Shown: positions 35,765 to 48,390 of the stretch, piece after piece
Position numbering within the stretch: position 1 is the stretch's first letter
Layout: the number at the start of each line of letters is the position of its first letter
Source of the DNA: Vitellaria paradoxa
Lineage: Eukaryota; Streptophyta; Magnoliopsida; Ericales; Sapotaceae
Assembly (NCBI GenBank): GCA_019916065.1
Contig: CM034239.1
Location: 34,806,419-34,870,418 of the forward strand
Direction of reading: 5' to 3'
Length of the DNA stretch: 64,000 bases
Position numbers and translations under genes: made by a program
The notes under the pieces: model-generated
What the model was told of the DNA's origin: nothing
Databases searched by the model: none
What the model saw: the letters and a program-made list of their open reading frames with translations, nothing else

Positions 35765-35855
35765 ACCACAATGAAGTCTGTGTCGCAGTGGTAGGGATCT
35801 CAGATTTAGATCTTCAAGGTCTCGGGATCAAATCCCGTAGCGATACAGGTTTCAT
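35765..35855 (+). other. tRNA-like (SINE-like) remnant
   Basis: GTCGCAGTGGTAGGGATC resembles a Pol III box A region, and CGGGATCAAATCCCG forms a T-arm-like hairpin 45 bp later. It lacks a standard anticodon arm and acceptor stem, so it is not called a tRNA gene. Confidence 0.3.
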
Positions 35856-36589
35856 ATATACATGTATATTTTTATAAAATCATCGAGAGGAATTAAATAT
35901 AATTAAATAATTCCAATACATCATTCATACATAACAAGAGAGGTTACTAGTCACAGTAAAATTTTGTAAAGGAGTTTAATCTAAATCGTCTTAAGATAAT
36001 CATACTCCTATCCTCATCTACCCCCAGTCTTGGAAACCAGTGACTTTATGGGCTTAGCATCCAATGCATACCAACGGTGTCACCTACCAAAACCTAGCCG
36101 TCGCGACCGGCTACTTGACTGGTCAGGTCAGAAGGGAGCATCTCCAAATAAAATACATGTTTCCATCTTCATCTAAAAGGCCATTTCTACCCACCCATCA
36201 CCCCATTGCCAAAAATAACTTTAGCACTGAGTGCCTTAATTTCTTTCACTCTTTTACATTCCCAGGGTACCTTGTATGGAAATCAGACCTTTTTGAATAA
36301 CAACCGGCAATGTTCCCGGGCAATGAATCAAAAGTGGGATTATTCAGTCACATCCAGTATTTTTAAGCACTTTATCTAAATCTATAATTTAATAGTAATT
36401 CTCAATAAATCAAAGATTTAACATAGTCATCAATATCATTATCACAAAGGTAGGTACTATATGTAAATTAACAAGTAGCAAGTAAAAAAAAATTTAGAAT
36501 ACAATTAGTATTTTAGTTAATTGTTTTGACAAGTTTACCGTACCAAATTTGATAAGAATAAAATTATTTCTAATGGTATATTAATTAGG

Positions 36590-36668
36590 CCGAGGTTGGT
36601 AGCTTAGTGGGTGGGCGACCCTAATTGCGATTTAAAGTCGCAAGTTCGAACCTCATTGGCTGCAAATC
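36590..36668 (+). other. tRNA-derived SINE-like sequence
   Basis: TAGCTTAGTGG at about 36600 fits box A exactly, and AAGTTCGAACC at about 36641 fits box B, with tRNA-like spacing. No closed cloverleaf could be drawn by eye, and a T-rich stretch follows. Probably the head of a SINE inside the solo LTR. Confidence 0.4.
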
Positions 36669-38748
36669 TCGTTTTTGCTTCTTTTACCTTTTATTTTATT
36701 ATTTTATGGAATATAAATAATAAATAGCTCTTGGACTTATATTTAATTTTTAGCAAAATTGATAAGTTTTATTTTATTCAAAATAATTTAAATAAATTTC
36801 CAATCATCATCTTATTTATAACCAAACCCTTATCATAGGTTTTTGGCTTCAAGATATCCACAAATGTCCACAGAATTATTCCAATGTTTAGGAAGGTATT
36901 AAATGAGTTTCATTAAATTCACTTAATCATAAAAATATTATATAACTTGCTAGGTTGACAAAACAATGCCTAAAAATAAATCAAATTCATTTAAGAAAGA
37001 CCAAATGAGAAAAGAACAAGTCCATTGTTTCTTTTGGGCATTTTATCAAATACTATTTTAGTTTGAATAAGTCATCCAACTATCCATGATGAAACTGATT
37101 ATCTAAGTCAATTATCATCAATATTAGAGTGTCAAATAATACATAATATCTAGTTTAAAATAATTTCATATCAATAGAAATTATTAACATGACAATAACT
37201 AACAGAAGGAAATTGAAATTTAAATAAATCTTTAAACATAATATTCTAAACAAATCCAAACAAGCATCAATTAAAGCTAAGCAGAATAGCAGCTTGAAAG
37301 AAAATTCATATAAAATAGAGCAGACTCCAATATCTATAAACTTTATATCTGTAGAAACTAGACTTCAAGACCTACAACTTTCATGTTTTACACTTTTTAA
37401 AATTCTAAGGTCTAAAGGTACAAAAATTTTAATTCAGTTTGTTCAGAAAATACAGTTTTACACGTGCTCAGTATTTTGGGCATAACTTTTGACTCACAAA
37501 TCGGATTGATGCAATTCTTTTTGGGTTGAAAAGAAAACTGAAAGGGCTACAACTTTTATGTTTTAGCCGAAGCCTAATTCCACCGTTTTAGGGGTCAGAA
37601 GCACATAAGAAGTTACAAATAGAGAGCTGTCAGCATACTGAGTTACATCAGTCAAAATTTTGGCTTCCCTACCCCCAATATACGGGTATTTATTTTTATC
37701 ACAATCAAGTTTCATACTTCAAACCAGAAAATGCATCAAATATATTTTAGGAGGTTCATCATCCTACCTCAATGAAGATATTAATGACCAAGTCTGAGAA
37801 GGAAAAATGAGTTAGCTTTGAACACCACCCAAATTGGAAAATTCCAAGCCTTTCTTCTTCCTCCAAGCAACACCAAATCTTCAACCTCACTAATTAATAA
37901 TTTATTATTATTCTCTCTTATTTTCTTCTCTTTGAAGACACACAATTTATAGGGAGTGTAGAGAAAGTGTTGGTAGAGAAAAACAAGCTTACCTATACTT
38001 GAAAACCACTAAAGTAGCATTATGCATTAGGTAGTATAATCAAATAATCTAGCTTAGCCTTTTTGACTATCTAGCCACATCATTTAATAGGTGTTGGATG
38101 GGTGAAGATGGGTGGCATGATCTGGGAATCATGCTAACTTTTTGACAAATTAAACAATCATGCTAGCTTTTTGACAAATTAACAAAATGCTTTAAATCAT
38201 GCTAGCTTTCAAACAAAATGCTTTAAATCTTGTTTGCTAAATAATTTGAAAAAGATACTTTAAGGTCATCAACGTAGGGTCTTCTCTTTGTCTAATTAGT
38301 CAAATAATTTTGAAAGATGGTGAGAGTGTATGGAAGATGAAAAAAAGTTGTCGAGAAATAATTTAGAGCAACTATTCATGAGTCAACTCATTGAGTGATA
38401 AAGTGAGTTGAAGTGAGTTGAGGTGAGTCGAAGAAAAGGGTTGACCCATAGGTTAATGGGCTTGGTTTGAACCAAATAAGTAATCGGGCTAGGAAGTGTT
38501 TGGATAAAAATTTTAGAAATTCTACATTAAACTCCCACATAAGGTGAAATTAAATCTGAAAATCTTTCCAACCAATTCCAAAAATTTTCAAATCCTCAAT
38601 TTTCTAGATTTTTACTATAACAAGTATCACCATCACACTTAAGCAATTTAATTAAGAAAAAAAATTCAGGTTATTACAGTTATTGATGTTTGTGAAAAAG
38701 CTATGAGAGTTTTTACAAAAGTATTGAAGTTTGTAAAAATTTGTTAGG

Positions 38749-38855
38749 ATATGTTAATATATGTAAAAATTTATAGAGATATAACGAAGTATGAGGTGGT
38801 CGATATGTTAATATATGTAAAAATTTATAGAGATATAATGAAGTACGAGGTAGTC
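38749..38855. repeat. Two 54-bp tandem units
   Basis: ATATGTTAATATATGTAAAA followed by a TTTATAGAGATATAA and GAAGTA.GAGGT.GTC segment occurs twice in direct contact, with three substitutions. Confidence 0.85.
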
Positions 38856-39087
38856 AAAATGTGTTAAATAATTTTAAAAATTTTTATTAATTTTTAATAA
38901 ATCAAACGAGGCCAATAGGGAATGTTTTAGTGTCTTATATTTGAAAAGTTGCGATGGACATTATCTAACAGTGTAAATACTGTTGTGATGTGATCCTCTC
39001 TTCTACTCTTCTTTTTCTACTTTAACTGAGGAGAATAATTTTAAAGTTATGCCAATACCAAAACAAACTAAAAGTCCGAGGAGACTG

Positions 39088-40510
39088 ACGGTGCGTTTGG
39101 AAGCAAATTTTTTTGGGGACAAGAGTTACTAGCTGTAACTTTTTGTCTTCGGTAAAATAAATAAAAATTTTAAACATTTTTAGTAATTTTTAAGTATTTG
39201 TAAAAATTTTGATAATTTTTAGTAATTTTTAATTATTTGATAAATAGTCAAAAATTATTAAGAATTTTTAGCATCTTTAAGAAACTTTTAGTCGTTTGGT
39301 AAAAAGTTAAAAAAATTTCAAAACTTTTTAATAACTTTTAAGATATTGTCAATTGTCCCCCAAAAAAAAAAAGTTGCTAAAAATTCCTTTATATATATAT
39401 ATATATATATATTTATTCGGGAAATTTAAAACATAATAACGACACAATCTGGTTTTCCTCAACTTATTTGAAATAAGTATAGTCTGGCTTGACAAATTTC
39501 TTCTCTATTATATAATTTTATTAATCAAAACTTGATTTTTTTTTTTGGGATAAATTTTTGACATGTTATTTACATTACTTAAAAAATGTTTAAAATAAGG
39601 AAATTCATGTGTTGGTTCATTTTGTGCGCATGTGAATTTTTTTTATTTTTAAATTTTTTATTTTCTTTAAATATAACATGCCAAAAAATTACGGAAAAAA
39701 AAAAATCACATTTACAAAAACTAAAATAAAATATAAAAGGAAAAATTGACAAAAATAAGTCAACTTTATCTTAAATTAAAATGCCAAATGCAGCCAATCC
39801 ATATATCCTTATCTATTACAAAGTAACAAGACAGTATCATCTGCACATAAAAAATGTTGTATAGGAAAAGCTTAGATTTTAAAATTTTAATTCCAACAAG
39901 TTTTACTAATAATGTGACATTATTATTGTATTAATTTATTGTACCACAAGCATAGGCAAGCCCATCTAGAGCCCACTGGGGATAATTATTATCATTGGTT
40001 TGAAAAATTATGTCAAAATTTTTTTTTCTTATAAATTATATTTTTTATTATTATTAAGGTTTTGTCTTCATTTTATTTTTATTTTTATTCTTGTTTATCT
40101 TAAAAATATAATTTTAATTTTATTAACTATAAATTTTAAATCCGTTCCTATTCATAAGATATGTTTTTCTATTGATATTTGTTATATAAACATATGTATA
40201 TTTTATTATCAATGGGCCGTATGTTTGTTTAATAGAATGTACTTAGGGGGCGTTTGGAGACACATATTTTAGTAACTTTTGATTTTTTTTACTTAAAATT
40301 ATTAATTATAATTTTTGGTATATTTAGTGAAAAAAGTAATAATTTTTAACAATTTTAGTAACTTTTAGGTGTTTGGTAAAATTTTTGATAACTTTTAACA
40401 ATTTTCAGTAATTTTTAGTATTTTTTAGCAATTTTAGCAATTTCTGACAATTACTAGTAACCTTTGGTAACTTTTATGTGTTTGATAAAAATTTTGGTAA
40501 ATTTTGAATG
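39088..40510. repeat. AAAAGTT-family MITEs and AT-rich DNA
   Basis: 39088-39380 starts GGTGCGTTTGGAAGC and ends in a run leading to AAAAAGTTGCTAAAAATTCC. 40247-40510 starts GGGGCGTTTGGAGACAC. Both are filled with TTTTAGTAACTTTTAG and GTGTTTGGTAAAA motifs. A (TA)n tract lies at 39392-39411. Between them is unassigned AT-rich DNA. Confidence 0.45.
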
Positions 40511-41140
40511 GAGCAAATTACTATAATAGAAAAAACAGGATAAAAATTGATGTTTTGTTAAATACCTTTTGACTTGTTTTTGCACAAAATTATACTTTCA
40601 AATAGTGTCCTATTAATTGGATGAGGAAGGTGAAGATGAAGTAGTTTATATAATTTATGGGCCCTGCCTAACGAAACCTAACGAAGATAAACCTCTCTAA
40701 CAGCTACTATATGGTATTTAGTTCACCAAACTCTTCAAAAGTTACTAATTTTTTTAAATTAAATTTTATCATACGTTATTTTTATATTATTTTTTAACAG
40801 TTTTTATACTTTTTTCCATTTAAACGCTCACTAACCTCAAATGGCTGCTTGCTGCTCAAAGTGGTGACCCTTTTTGAGATTAGTGTCGAGTAAAAAGTAA
40901 ACATAATGAGTGCTAGGTTTGAGCGAGGATGGAATTATGCGAAATTCACTTCGACTTATTTGATACTGACTGGAATTGGGTTTGGGCTCAATTGAAATTA
41001 AATTTTAATTTTAATTTTACCTTGGTTAAATTTTAACTCGAATTTGAGACTTAAGTGACTTAATTTGAAAGTTTACGTGCCAACGGAAAAAAATTTTAAC
41101 AATTGTCAAATAATTTCAAACACAAATATAACTCATTTAT

Positions 41141-41297
41141 GGGCTCGTTTGGAGTCCCAAAAGATTCAAAAAAAAAAACTAAAAAATTTAAAAATTTTTT
41201 AAATTCTTCCAATCACATTTTACCACCTATCATTTTTACATCACATCAATCTCATCCTTTGATTTTTTTTTATTTTTTTGGGACTCCAAACGCCCCC
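41141..41297. mobile_element. 157-bp hAT-like MITE
   Basis: The left end GGGCTCGTTTGGAGTCCCAA and right end TTGGGACTCCAAACGCCCCC form 20-bp inverted repeats with about two mismatches. Flanks CATTTAT and CATATAT suggest a decayed 7-8-bp target-site duplication. Confidence 0.7.
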
Positions 41298-41340
41298 ATA
41301 TATAACTCCAAATAGTTATTACATAAAATAAAATTTTAAG

Positions 41341-42227
41341 TGAAAATTCCAAACCCACACAATCACACACACAATGAAAGTAATCACACAAGAGAATAAC
41401 GAGGAAACCCTATCACAGGGAGAAAACCTCTATTTACAATCCCACTATCAACAGGTTACAAGACTCTACTCAGACTCTCTACGAATCACTCGCACGAATC
41501 CTTTCGTCACTCTTGCTCGAATCACTCGATAAACCCTACAAGTAGGCTTTCTGCCTCACACAGAAAGTGAAAAGAAAATACAAGACGAATTTAGAGAAAG
41601 AACATGAAAGCTCTCAATACTCAAAGACTCTTTCTCTAGGTCCCTATAATATGTTCTCCCACCTCTTACAATTACAGAGTTGGTTTCACTATATATAGGA
41701 TTACAAAGTTGCCCTAGTTTGGCAAAATAAGAAATTGAATCCGAACAAAATATTCATAGCTCGATCCCTCGCGCTCCCATCCTCCAGCTTGCGACCTGCA
41801 CTGGAATTTTTACGCTTTAGGAAATAATATTGGCGCACCCTCGGTCTCCCATCCTCTTGCCTGCGGACCTCACTGGAATTTCCGAGACACCTTGGCGCAC
41901 CCGCGCGCTCCCTTCGGGCTGCCTGCGTGCTTGGAGAGCACCCGCGCGCTCCCCGCGCCGTGCCTGCGAGGTATACTGGAATTTCATTCACGTTCCAGAA
42001 AGCTGCGTTCGAATCCCATTAGGTTTTGTAATCCTTCACACAATTAGAATTCTTCAAAATCTTGGTCAACTTGATTAATTTTATCTCCTTAATTGTTCAG
42101 AATTCTTCAAATCTTCAATTTGCATCACTTTAGGAAACTTTAATAGCATTCCTAATTTAACTAATATTTTGATTGGATTTGCCACAAGACTTTACATTAA
42201 GTTTATAAGACAGAACGAGACTTAACA
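41341..42227 (-). mobile_element. LTR (copia-like) remnant, minus orientation
   Basis: Read on the minus strand it starts TGTTAAGTCTCGTTCTGTC, has a CTATATATAG TATA box near 41692, a transcript-like R/U5 region with GAGGTTTTCTCCCTGTGAT and GTTTCCTCGTTATTCTC, and ends GGAATTTTCA. These features are typical of copia LTRs. No matching target-site duplication or internal region was found, so this is a solo or broken LTR. Confidence 0.55.
41758..41985. repeat. GC-rich degenerate tandem repeats within the LTR
   Basis: Four diverged modules of the type CGCGCTCCC...GCCTGCG...CACTGGAATTT, for example near 41768, 41838, 41905 and 41950, spaced 45-80 bp apart. They stand out sharply from the surrounding AT-rich DNA. 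Confidence 0.7.
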
Positions 42228-42788
42228 TCTTATAAAAAGATGACTCTTATCTAAATCACCTAATTTTTTTTTATCTCATTTTGTATTTATCCCACATCGT
42301 CTAAGTACGTAAAAACTTTAAGTTTTGCTTCATACAAGGGGGCATTCTATTTAGCATTTGTTTCACATTACTTAATTACATATAAAACTACAAATTTATA
42401 TCTTACAAAAAAGAATCTACCAACTAATAGAAGCTAAATTATTGGGTTATGCAAATTTCTATTGTGAGCCTTGTATAATAAATAAATAAATCTAATTAAT
42501 TAAAAATAAATCATTTCAAATTGGACTACCTTTTAATTTTATAAATTAAATTAAAATGTGATGATTATGTTCAATTTTAGAGATTTACTTGTTTGAGCTT
42601 TTACAAAGGCTCAAGAACAAGCTTTTTTTTTTTTTAACTCAAGTCGAGTTTTGACAAGTTAGAGTTTGGCTAAATTTGATTCCACCCCTAAGTTTGAGTT
42701 CTACAAGTGCATCTCTTTAAGACCACTCATATACGTATAGACATGAACTTGTTTGTTTCATTAATCTTGCATATTGATTCACGAGCAT

Positions 42789-44096
42789 ATACAAGAACAA
42801 AAGAAATATTCAGAACTGTGCGAACTATCACGGGATTAAATTGATAAGCCATACGATGAAATTATGGGAAAGAGTTATTGAGAGAAGACTAAGAAGGACA
42901 ACAAACGTTTCAGAGAACCAATTTGGTTTCATGCCTGGAAGATCAATCATGGAGGCTATCTTTCTCTTGAGGCGGTTAATGGAACAGTATAGAGAAGGTC
43001 AAAAAGATTTACATATGGTGTTCATCGATTTAGAGAAGGCATATGATCGGGTTCCTAGGGAGATTCTATGGAGAGTATTGGAAAAGAAAGGAGCGTGTGT
43101 CGCATATATTGAGGCGATAAAGGACATGTATGATAGAGCCATGACATCTATACGGACGACTGGTGGAGAGACTATGAGTTCCCTATCACGATTGGTTTAC
43201 ATCAAGGCTCAGCGTTAAGCCCGTACTTGTTTGCTTTAGTTATGGATGAGATTACAAGACATATTCAGGATGAGGTGCCGTGGTGTATGCTATTTGCAGA
43301 TGATATTGTTTTAGTAGATGAGACGAGAGAAGGAGTGAATGCTAAGCTAGAATTGTGGCGGGATACGTTAGAGACAAAAGGGTTTAGGCTAAGCCGATAC
43401 AAGACGGAATATATGGAATGTAAGTTTAGTCAAAGTAGGATAACGAGTAGTATAGAAGTAAGTTTAGGCACACAAAAGATTGTAGAGAAAGATAAATTTA
43501 GGTACCTTGGATCTATGGTGCAACAAGATGGAGGGATTGATACTGATGTAAGTCACAGGATTCAAGCTGGGTGGACCAAATGGAGGAGTGCTTCGGGGGT
43601 TTTGTGCGACCGAAAATCCCCCTCAAGGTGAAAGGAAAGTATTATAAGGTAGCGATTAGACCAGCGTTGTTATATGGATCAGAGTGTTGGGCAGTAAAGC
43701 ATAATCATGGTCAGAAGATGGCAGTTGCGGAGATAAGGATGCTAAGGTGGATGTGTGGGATTACAAGGAAAGATAGGATTAGGAACGAGAAGATTAGGGG
43801 CAAAGTAGGAATAGCACCGATTGAAGATAAAATGAGAGAAAACCGATTAAGATGGTTTGACTATGTTAGAAGGCGTCTAGCAGATGCACCTGTTAGAAGG
43901 TGTGAAAGTATGGAGATTGCCAGGAGTAGGAGAGGTAGAGGAAGACCCAAGAGAAGCTGGAAAGAAACCATTAAACATGACCTGGCCTACCTAGATTTAT
44001 CGGAGGACATGCCCCTAAACAGATCTAATTGGCGTCGACAAATCCATCTAGCCGATCCCACCTAGTAGGAAAAAACTTAGTTTAATTTGGTTTGGT
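42789..44096 (+). mobile_element. 5'-truncated RTE-type LINE
   Basis: Non-LTR retrotransposon encoding reverse transcriptase, which copies its RNA at a nicked target. The sequence enters mid-protein ([20 protein letters not shown]), continues with [53 protein letters not shown], the intact catalytic box CMLFADDIVLV, then GSECWAVKH, RMLRWMCGITRKDRIRNE and RGRGRPKRSW, and ends RRQIHLADPT followed by TAG at 44063-44065. Two frameshifts, near 43175 and 43612, break the frame into three, and the endonuclease half is missing. A perfect 17-bp target-site duplication, TATTGATTCACGAGCAT, flanks it (42772-42788, 44097-44113), proving a 1.3-kb truncated insertion. Confidence 0.9.
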
Positions 44097-44113
44097 TATT
44101 GATTCACGAGCAT

Positions 44114-45575
44114 GAGACACTAAAATCAAAATCCTCTCTATTCCTGGAGAATTTCATTTATATTATGGGTGTGGGTTACATCATAAATAAAATATCAATA
44201 ATCAATAAATGTACGAGTGTCCACTTTAAAAAATAAAATAATATGACACGTTTTAATAATTATTCGATGCGTTTTAATAATATTTGACAAGAACTTGATA
44301 AGTGTCAATGATCAAGATGTGTTCGATTATTTATTTTAAAAAATAAAATTATAAAATACGTTTTGATAAACGTTTGATGTGTCAATAATATTTAATAGGG
44401 ATATGAAAATTGTCCATTTAAAATATATTAAGAAACATTTTGATATGTTTCTGGCACTATTAAAGAAAGTCTTTGCTGAATACATGGTAAGTGCTCGTAA
44501 AAAATAATAAGACACATTTATAGAATGATTTGACGTGTTAATAACAAATTAGATTAAGACATGTATGGGTAATCCCTGCTAAGTTTGAGAACAGTCATAT
44601 TTAAAATTTTTTCCATTGCAAGCACAGAATGAAGAGGATTTCAGATACCGAGCAAAAACTAGCGATCTGGCAAATTGATGAACTAGCAATCGAGCAAATG
44701 ATGGAGGACCATCTGTTTTTCGATTTGGGTCTTTTCCACTCTACTAGTTGAATGGAAATCTTAAATCTATTTAACGTGGGGGTGACACATCATGTATTTT
44801 AAAATCTACGTATGCATTGAAAGGAACTTTAATAATTAAATTTATAAGAAATATTTAAATAATTTAACATTATAAATTAATTGATTTATGTAATAGTAGT
44901 TTGTTTCAAAACTCCCATCGCAACTTTGGAGGATACTAATATTTTATGTAAGTTTCTTCCCTTCTTTTTCTTTCCTGCAGTTAGCTCTCCATCCCTAAAT
45001 TTCCCAAGCTTCCAGCTCTGATCCCTCTGATATCTCTTTTTCTTGCTCTCATCTGCTTCTCAAGCACAAAAACACCACCAAATAGTAACTCCCACTTATT
45101 TGCTCATATGTATGAGTAATTTTTTTTTTTTGGCTATCATAAATATCTTTTCCTTATTGGCTTAGGTTACCATAGTTGTAAACCCTAATTCAAGCCTAAA
45201 AAAAATAAAAAAAAATAATAATAACAGTTTAATGTGAATACCATTCTTCTTCTCTAACAACAGATGGCAAAATAGTTGTTAGGACCTTTTTGTTGCCACC
45301 GAAAGTTTTGACATTATGAAGATACTCATTCTAACTCCATATCTAAATCCAAATGATTCTATTTCACCCACTGACTACTACTGAGCACCTCTCAAAAAAA
45401 AAACAAAAAAAACAAAAGAAAACAAAATTATAGCTTCCATAACTCTGGAAGAATTACAGCTCACGTCAAACAACAAAACAACTAATGTCTGGGCCACGAG
45501 AAGAATTGAGCAGTTGAATGACAGAACTGCTGCTCAAATTAATCATGGAACTCCAACCATGCTCCAGCTGCATGC
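44114..45575. other. Intergenic and 3' flank of the MATE gene
   Basis: 44200-44560 has loose internal repetition of ACACGTTTTAATAATTATT and GACACATTTATAG-type lines. 44900-45400 is unassigned, and 45430-45575 should be the 3' UTR of the minus-strand MATE gene. No coding sequence seen. Confidence 0.4.
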
Positions 45576-46049
45576 TCATAATAGCTGAGCTCGATCCACA
45601 GCAGGATTGTCATTATTGCCGTTCTCATATAGTCCGATTCTAGTCCATTTGGTGCGCAGTATAACCACCAAAAGAGAGGTAGCCTGGCAACCGAGGCCGG
45701 ATTAAGCCCAACCATAATCCCTGCAACAAAACCAACCGTGAGCTAAGAAACATTATAAAGTAACTTAGAATTGATAACGTTTTTGTTTTTGTTTTTTTTT
45801 ATGGTTTTAATTTAAGAAAAAGACAAAAATAAAAAGTGCATGAGTTCACTTGTTTTCAACACAAATGAAAACAGTTGCAACTCCTTTGTAGGCATAAAAA
45901 TCATACAAACAGAGAGCCAGTGGTCACCTTAGGGTAAAGTTTGACTACGAAAGCAAGAACAATGGCAATTGGCATGCCAATGCAGTAAAAAGTTCCCAAG
46001 TTAATGTACACTGCTAAGTGCTGCCAACCACACCCTCTGGCTACTCCTG

Positions 46050-46074
46050 CATACACACACACACACACACACAC
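46050..46074. repeat. (AC)n microsatellite at a splice acceptor
   Basis: About 11 AC units lie directly upstream (minus-strand sense: GT repeats, then ATGCAG) of MATE exon 6, replacing the usual pyrimidine tract. Confidence 0.8.
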
Positions 46075-48239
46075 CAGTTTCGTGAGAAACAATAACAAAG
46101 AAAAGAAGGCTTTTTTGGTCAGAGTAGCGGGGGATGATGATGATTCTGACCTGATAAGACACCTTGGATGGAATCGAACAAGATAGAGGCTATAAGAAAT
46201 GCAGTCATTGAACCAAATTTATCAATAATTGTTGAGCTACTACTGAAGAGGCCAGCCCAGAGGTTATGTCCAAAGCCAAGGGCTAAACCCATAATAAGCC
46301 AAAGAACTAGAGAGAGCTTGAGGGAAACACCCATCGCATGCTTAGCTTTTTCTATGTGGCCAGCTCCTAACTCATTTGACACTCTTGTGCTATTATATGC
46401 ACACATAAAAGTTTTGGTTATTCAGTCAATAGCTTATACAAAAATAGAAAACAACTTTTGACTATTTCAAAAAAAAAAAAAAAAAAGTAATAGCAACTAA
46501 CCTGGCAGCAGCACTGAGACCGTAAATAATACTGTAGGCGATAGCTTCTGTATTCACACTGAAGATATATATATATATATATGTAATAGAAGAAGATTAG
46601 AGAGTTGAGCATCATCATCAACAATTCCAGAAACGTCAGTACACAAAGAAGAAAGAAACAATTAAAGAGAAAACTTACCACATAGCAACCAATGAAGTAG
46701 TTATTTCGGAATCTGGCATCAATCCTGCTATTAGTACCAGTAGCTCAAAAGCCCAATACTCCAAGCTTAAAAGAGAGAAAAGACAAATAAAGAAAGAAAA
46801 ATCATGAATTCCACGTGATACCCTCAGTGCCTGCGTTGGAGATGGGTAATACAAAATAAAGAAAATGCAAGTTTACATTAAAAAAAATTAAATAAAAAAA
46901 AATTGAATATATGACTGTTACGCTTCCTCAAGAAAAGTATATTTTACTATTTTTTTTATTTTTTTTGAATTCCTATGGTGCCATGTTATTTTGGGGCGCT
47001 TGGTTATCCAAAAGTTACAAATTTTAAAAATTTTTACAAACTTTTATTAATTTTTGTCTATTTTTATTTTTCGTGTCTATTTTAAAAAATCAAAATTTAC
47101 AAATTTTCATCAACTTTTACTTATTAAATACCAAAAATTTTAAACTATCTAACAACTTTTCTTACCAGAACCGTTTAAACGGATAGATAAAACAATGTTC
47201 ACAGGGGTGGAACCAAGAAGAGTCCGGTGGAAGAAGTTGTTCCGCTAACTTAGAAAATTATACAAAAAATTTATTAATTTTGTTATTTTTTCTTATAAAT
47301 TATATTTTTTCTATATAAATTATATCTCCAGTGTATTTTATAACTTCTACTCTTATTTACCTAAAAAATATAGTTTTACTCTCACAGATTATAAATCCTG
47401 AATCCGCCCTTTGATGTTTGACCAATTTTGATTAAAATTTTTAAGTTATATTAACTAAATACTAAAAAGTTAAAACCTAACTTATTTTTTCACTTTTTTT
47501 GAGTGCCAAAAACCTATATATGTTTTTTTTTTTAATTTTTTTTATGTTAGAATATACTATTTAACTTAATTGTAGCATTAGCAACAGAGAGCGGGGAATA
47601 TAAAAGGTGAGACTACTTACCACACCATTGCTGCAGAAGGCAGGGCCAACTTGAAGCAAGTATAAACATGGCTGAATGATTGAACTGAAAATCCAGTCCA
47701 AGTTTGATCAAATTTCTTGGAAAAATGGACGTAACCACCCAGCATGAGGACGGAGATCCACATAGAGATAGAAACGGCCAGTGCCGCTCCCTTGTAGGCT
47801 AGAGGAGTCAAACTAACCAAGACATACGTTATCCCACAGTGGATTATCATGGAGCTCGCCGAGCAGGTCACCAGTGGGAGAACAACGCTTTGCGTCTGAA
47901 GAAACCTCAAAATGTTCTGCAAGAACCCGTAGGCAAATAATCCCGGGATAAGGAACTTCATGTAGAGAGCGGCGTATTCCGCAATTTCAGCGCTTTGGTG
48001 GAGAAGGACGAGAATGGGTTCGGTGAACCACCAGACAACTGATATGACCACGCCGGATAGAATTGTTAGGACACAGGACGCCTGGATATATGCCCAACAT
48101 GCCAAACTGCTCCGCACCGAATCCTTGCCCGCACAGGGTTTCCAGTGCACCACTTAGACCAATCTTAAAAATAAAATAAAAATAAGAAAACAAAAAGCAA
48201 CGTAAAGGTAATAAAAATTGGCCGAAAAAGTTTAATTTG

Positions 48240-48390
48240 GGTGTGTTTTGGAATAATAAAAAGTGAGATAAAATGACATAAAGTGAAATAAATTATAAGT
48301 TCGTAATTTATACAATGAGATGAAAAATAAGTTATTTTTAAAAATTTTTAAAAATTTTTAGTAAAAATTAATACACCAAAAGCATCCTTA
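48240..48390. mobile_element. GTGTTTGG/AAAGTGAGATAAAATG MITE in MATE intron 1
   Basis: Opens GGGTGTGTTTTGGAATAATAAAAAGTGAGA and closes AATACACCAAAAGCATCC. Homologous sequences lie at 34081, 49497-49615, 51045, 52825 and 61005. Confidence 0.55.

Larger units (their letters stand above)
35040..38678 (-). mobile_element. Probable solo LTR of a Ty3/gypsy (Tekay/Del-like) retrotransposon
   Basis: Begins TGTCACGCCCCGGATTTTC and ends AATTCAGGTTATTACA. Read on the minus strand it starts TGTAATAACCTGAATTTT and ends GGGGCGTGACA, a form common in long gypsy LTRs. GTTAT occurs immediately on both sides (35035-35039 and 38679-38683), a perfect 5-bp target-site duplication. The unit has no internal direct repeat, protein or primer-binding site, so a 3.6-kb solo LTR is the simplest reading. 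A second TGTCACACCCC at 35131 may be a sub-element. Two tRNA-like pieces lie inside. Confidence 0.65.

Noticed and set aside
36590..36668. Functional tRNA gene
   Set aside because: Box A and B motifs fit, but a complete cloverleaf with acceptor and anticodon stems cannot be drawn; SINE-like remnant preferred.
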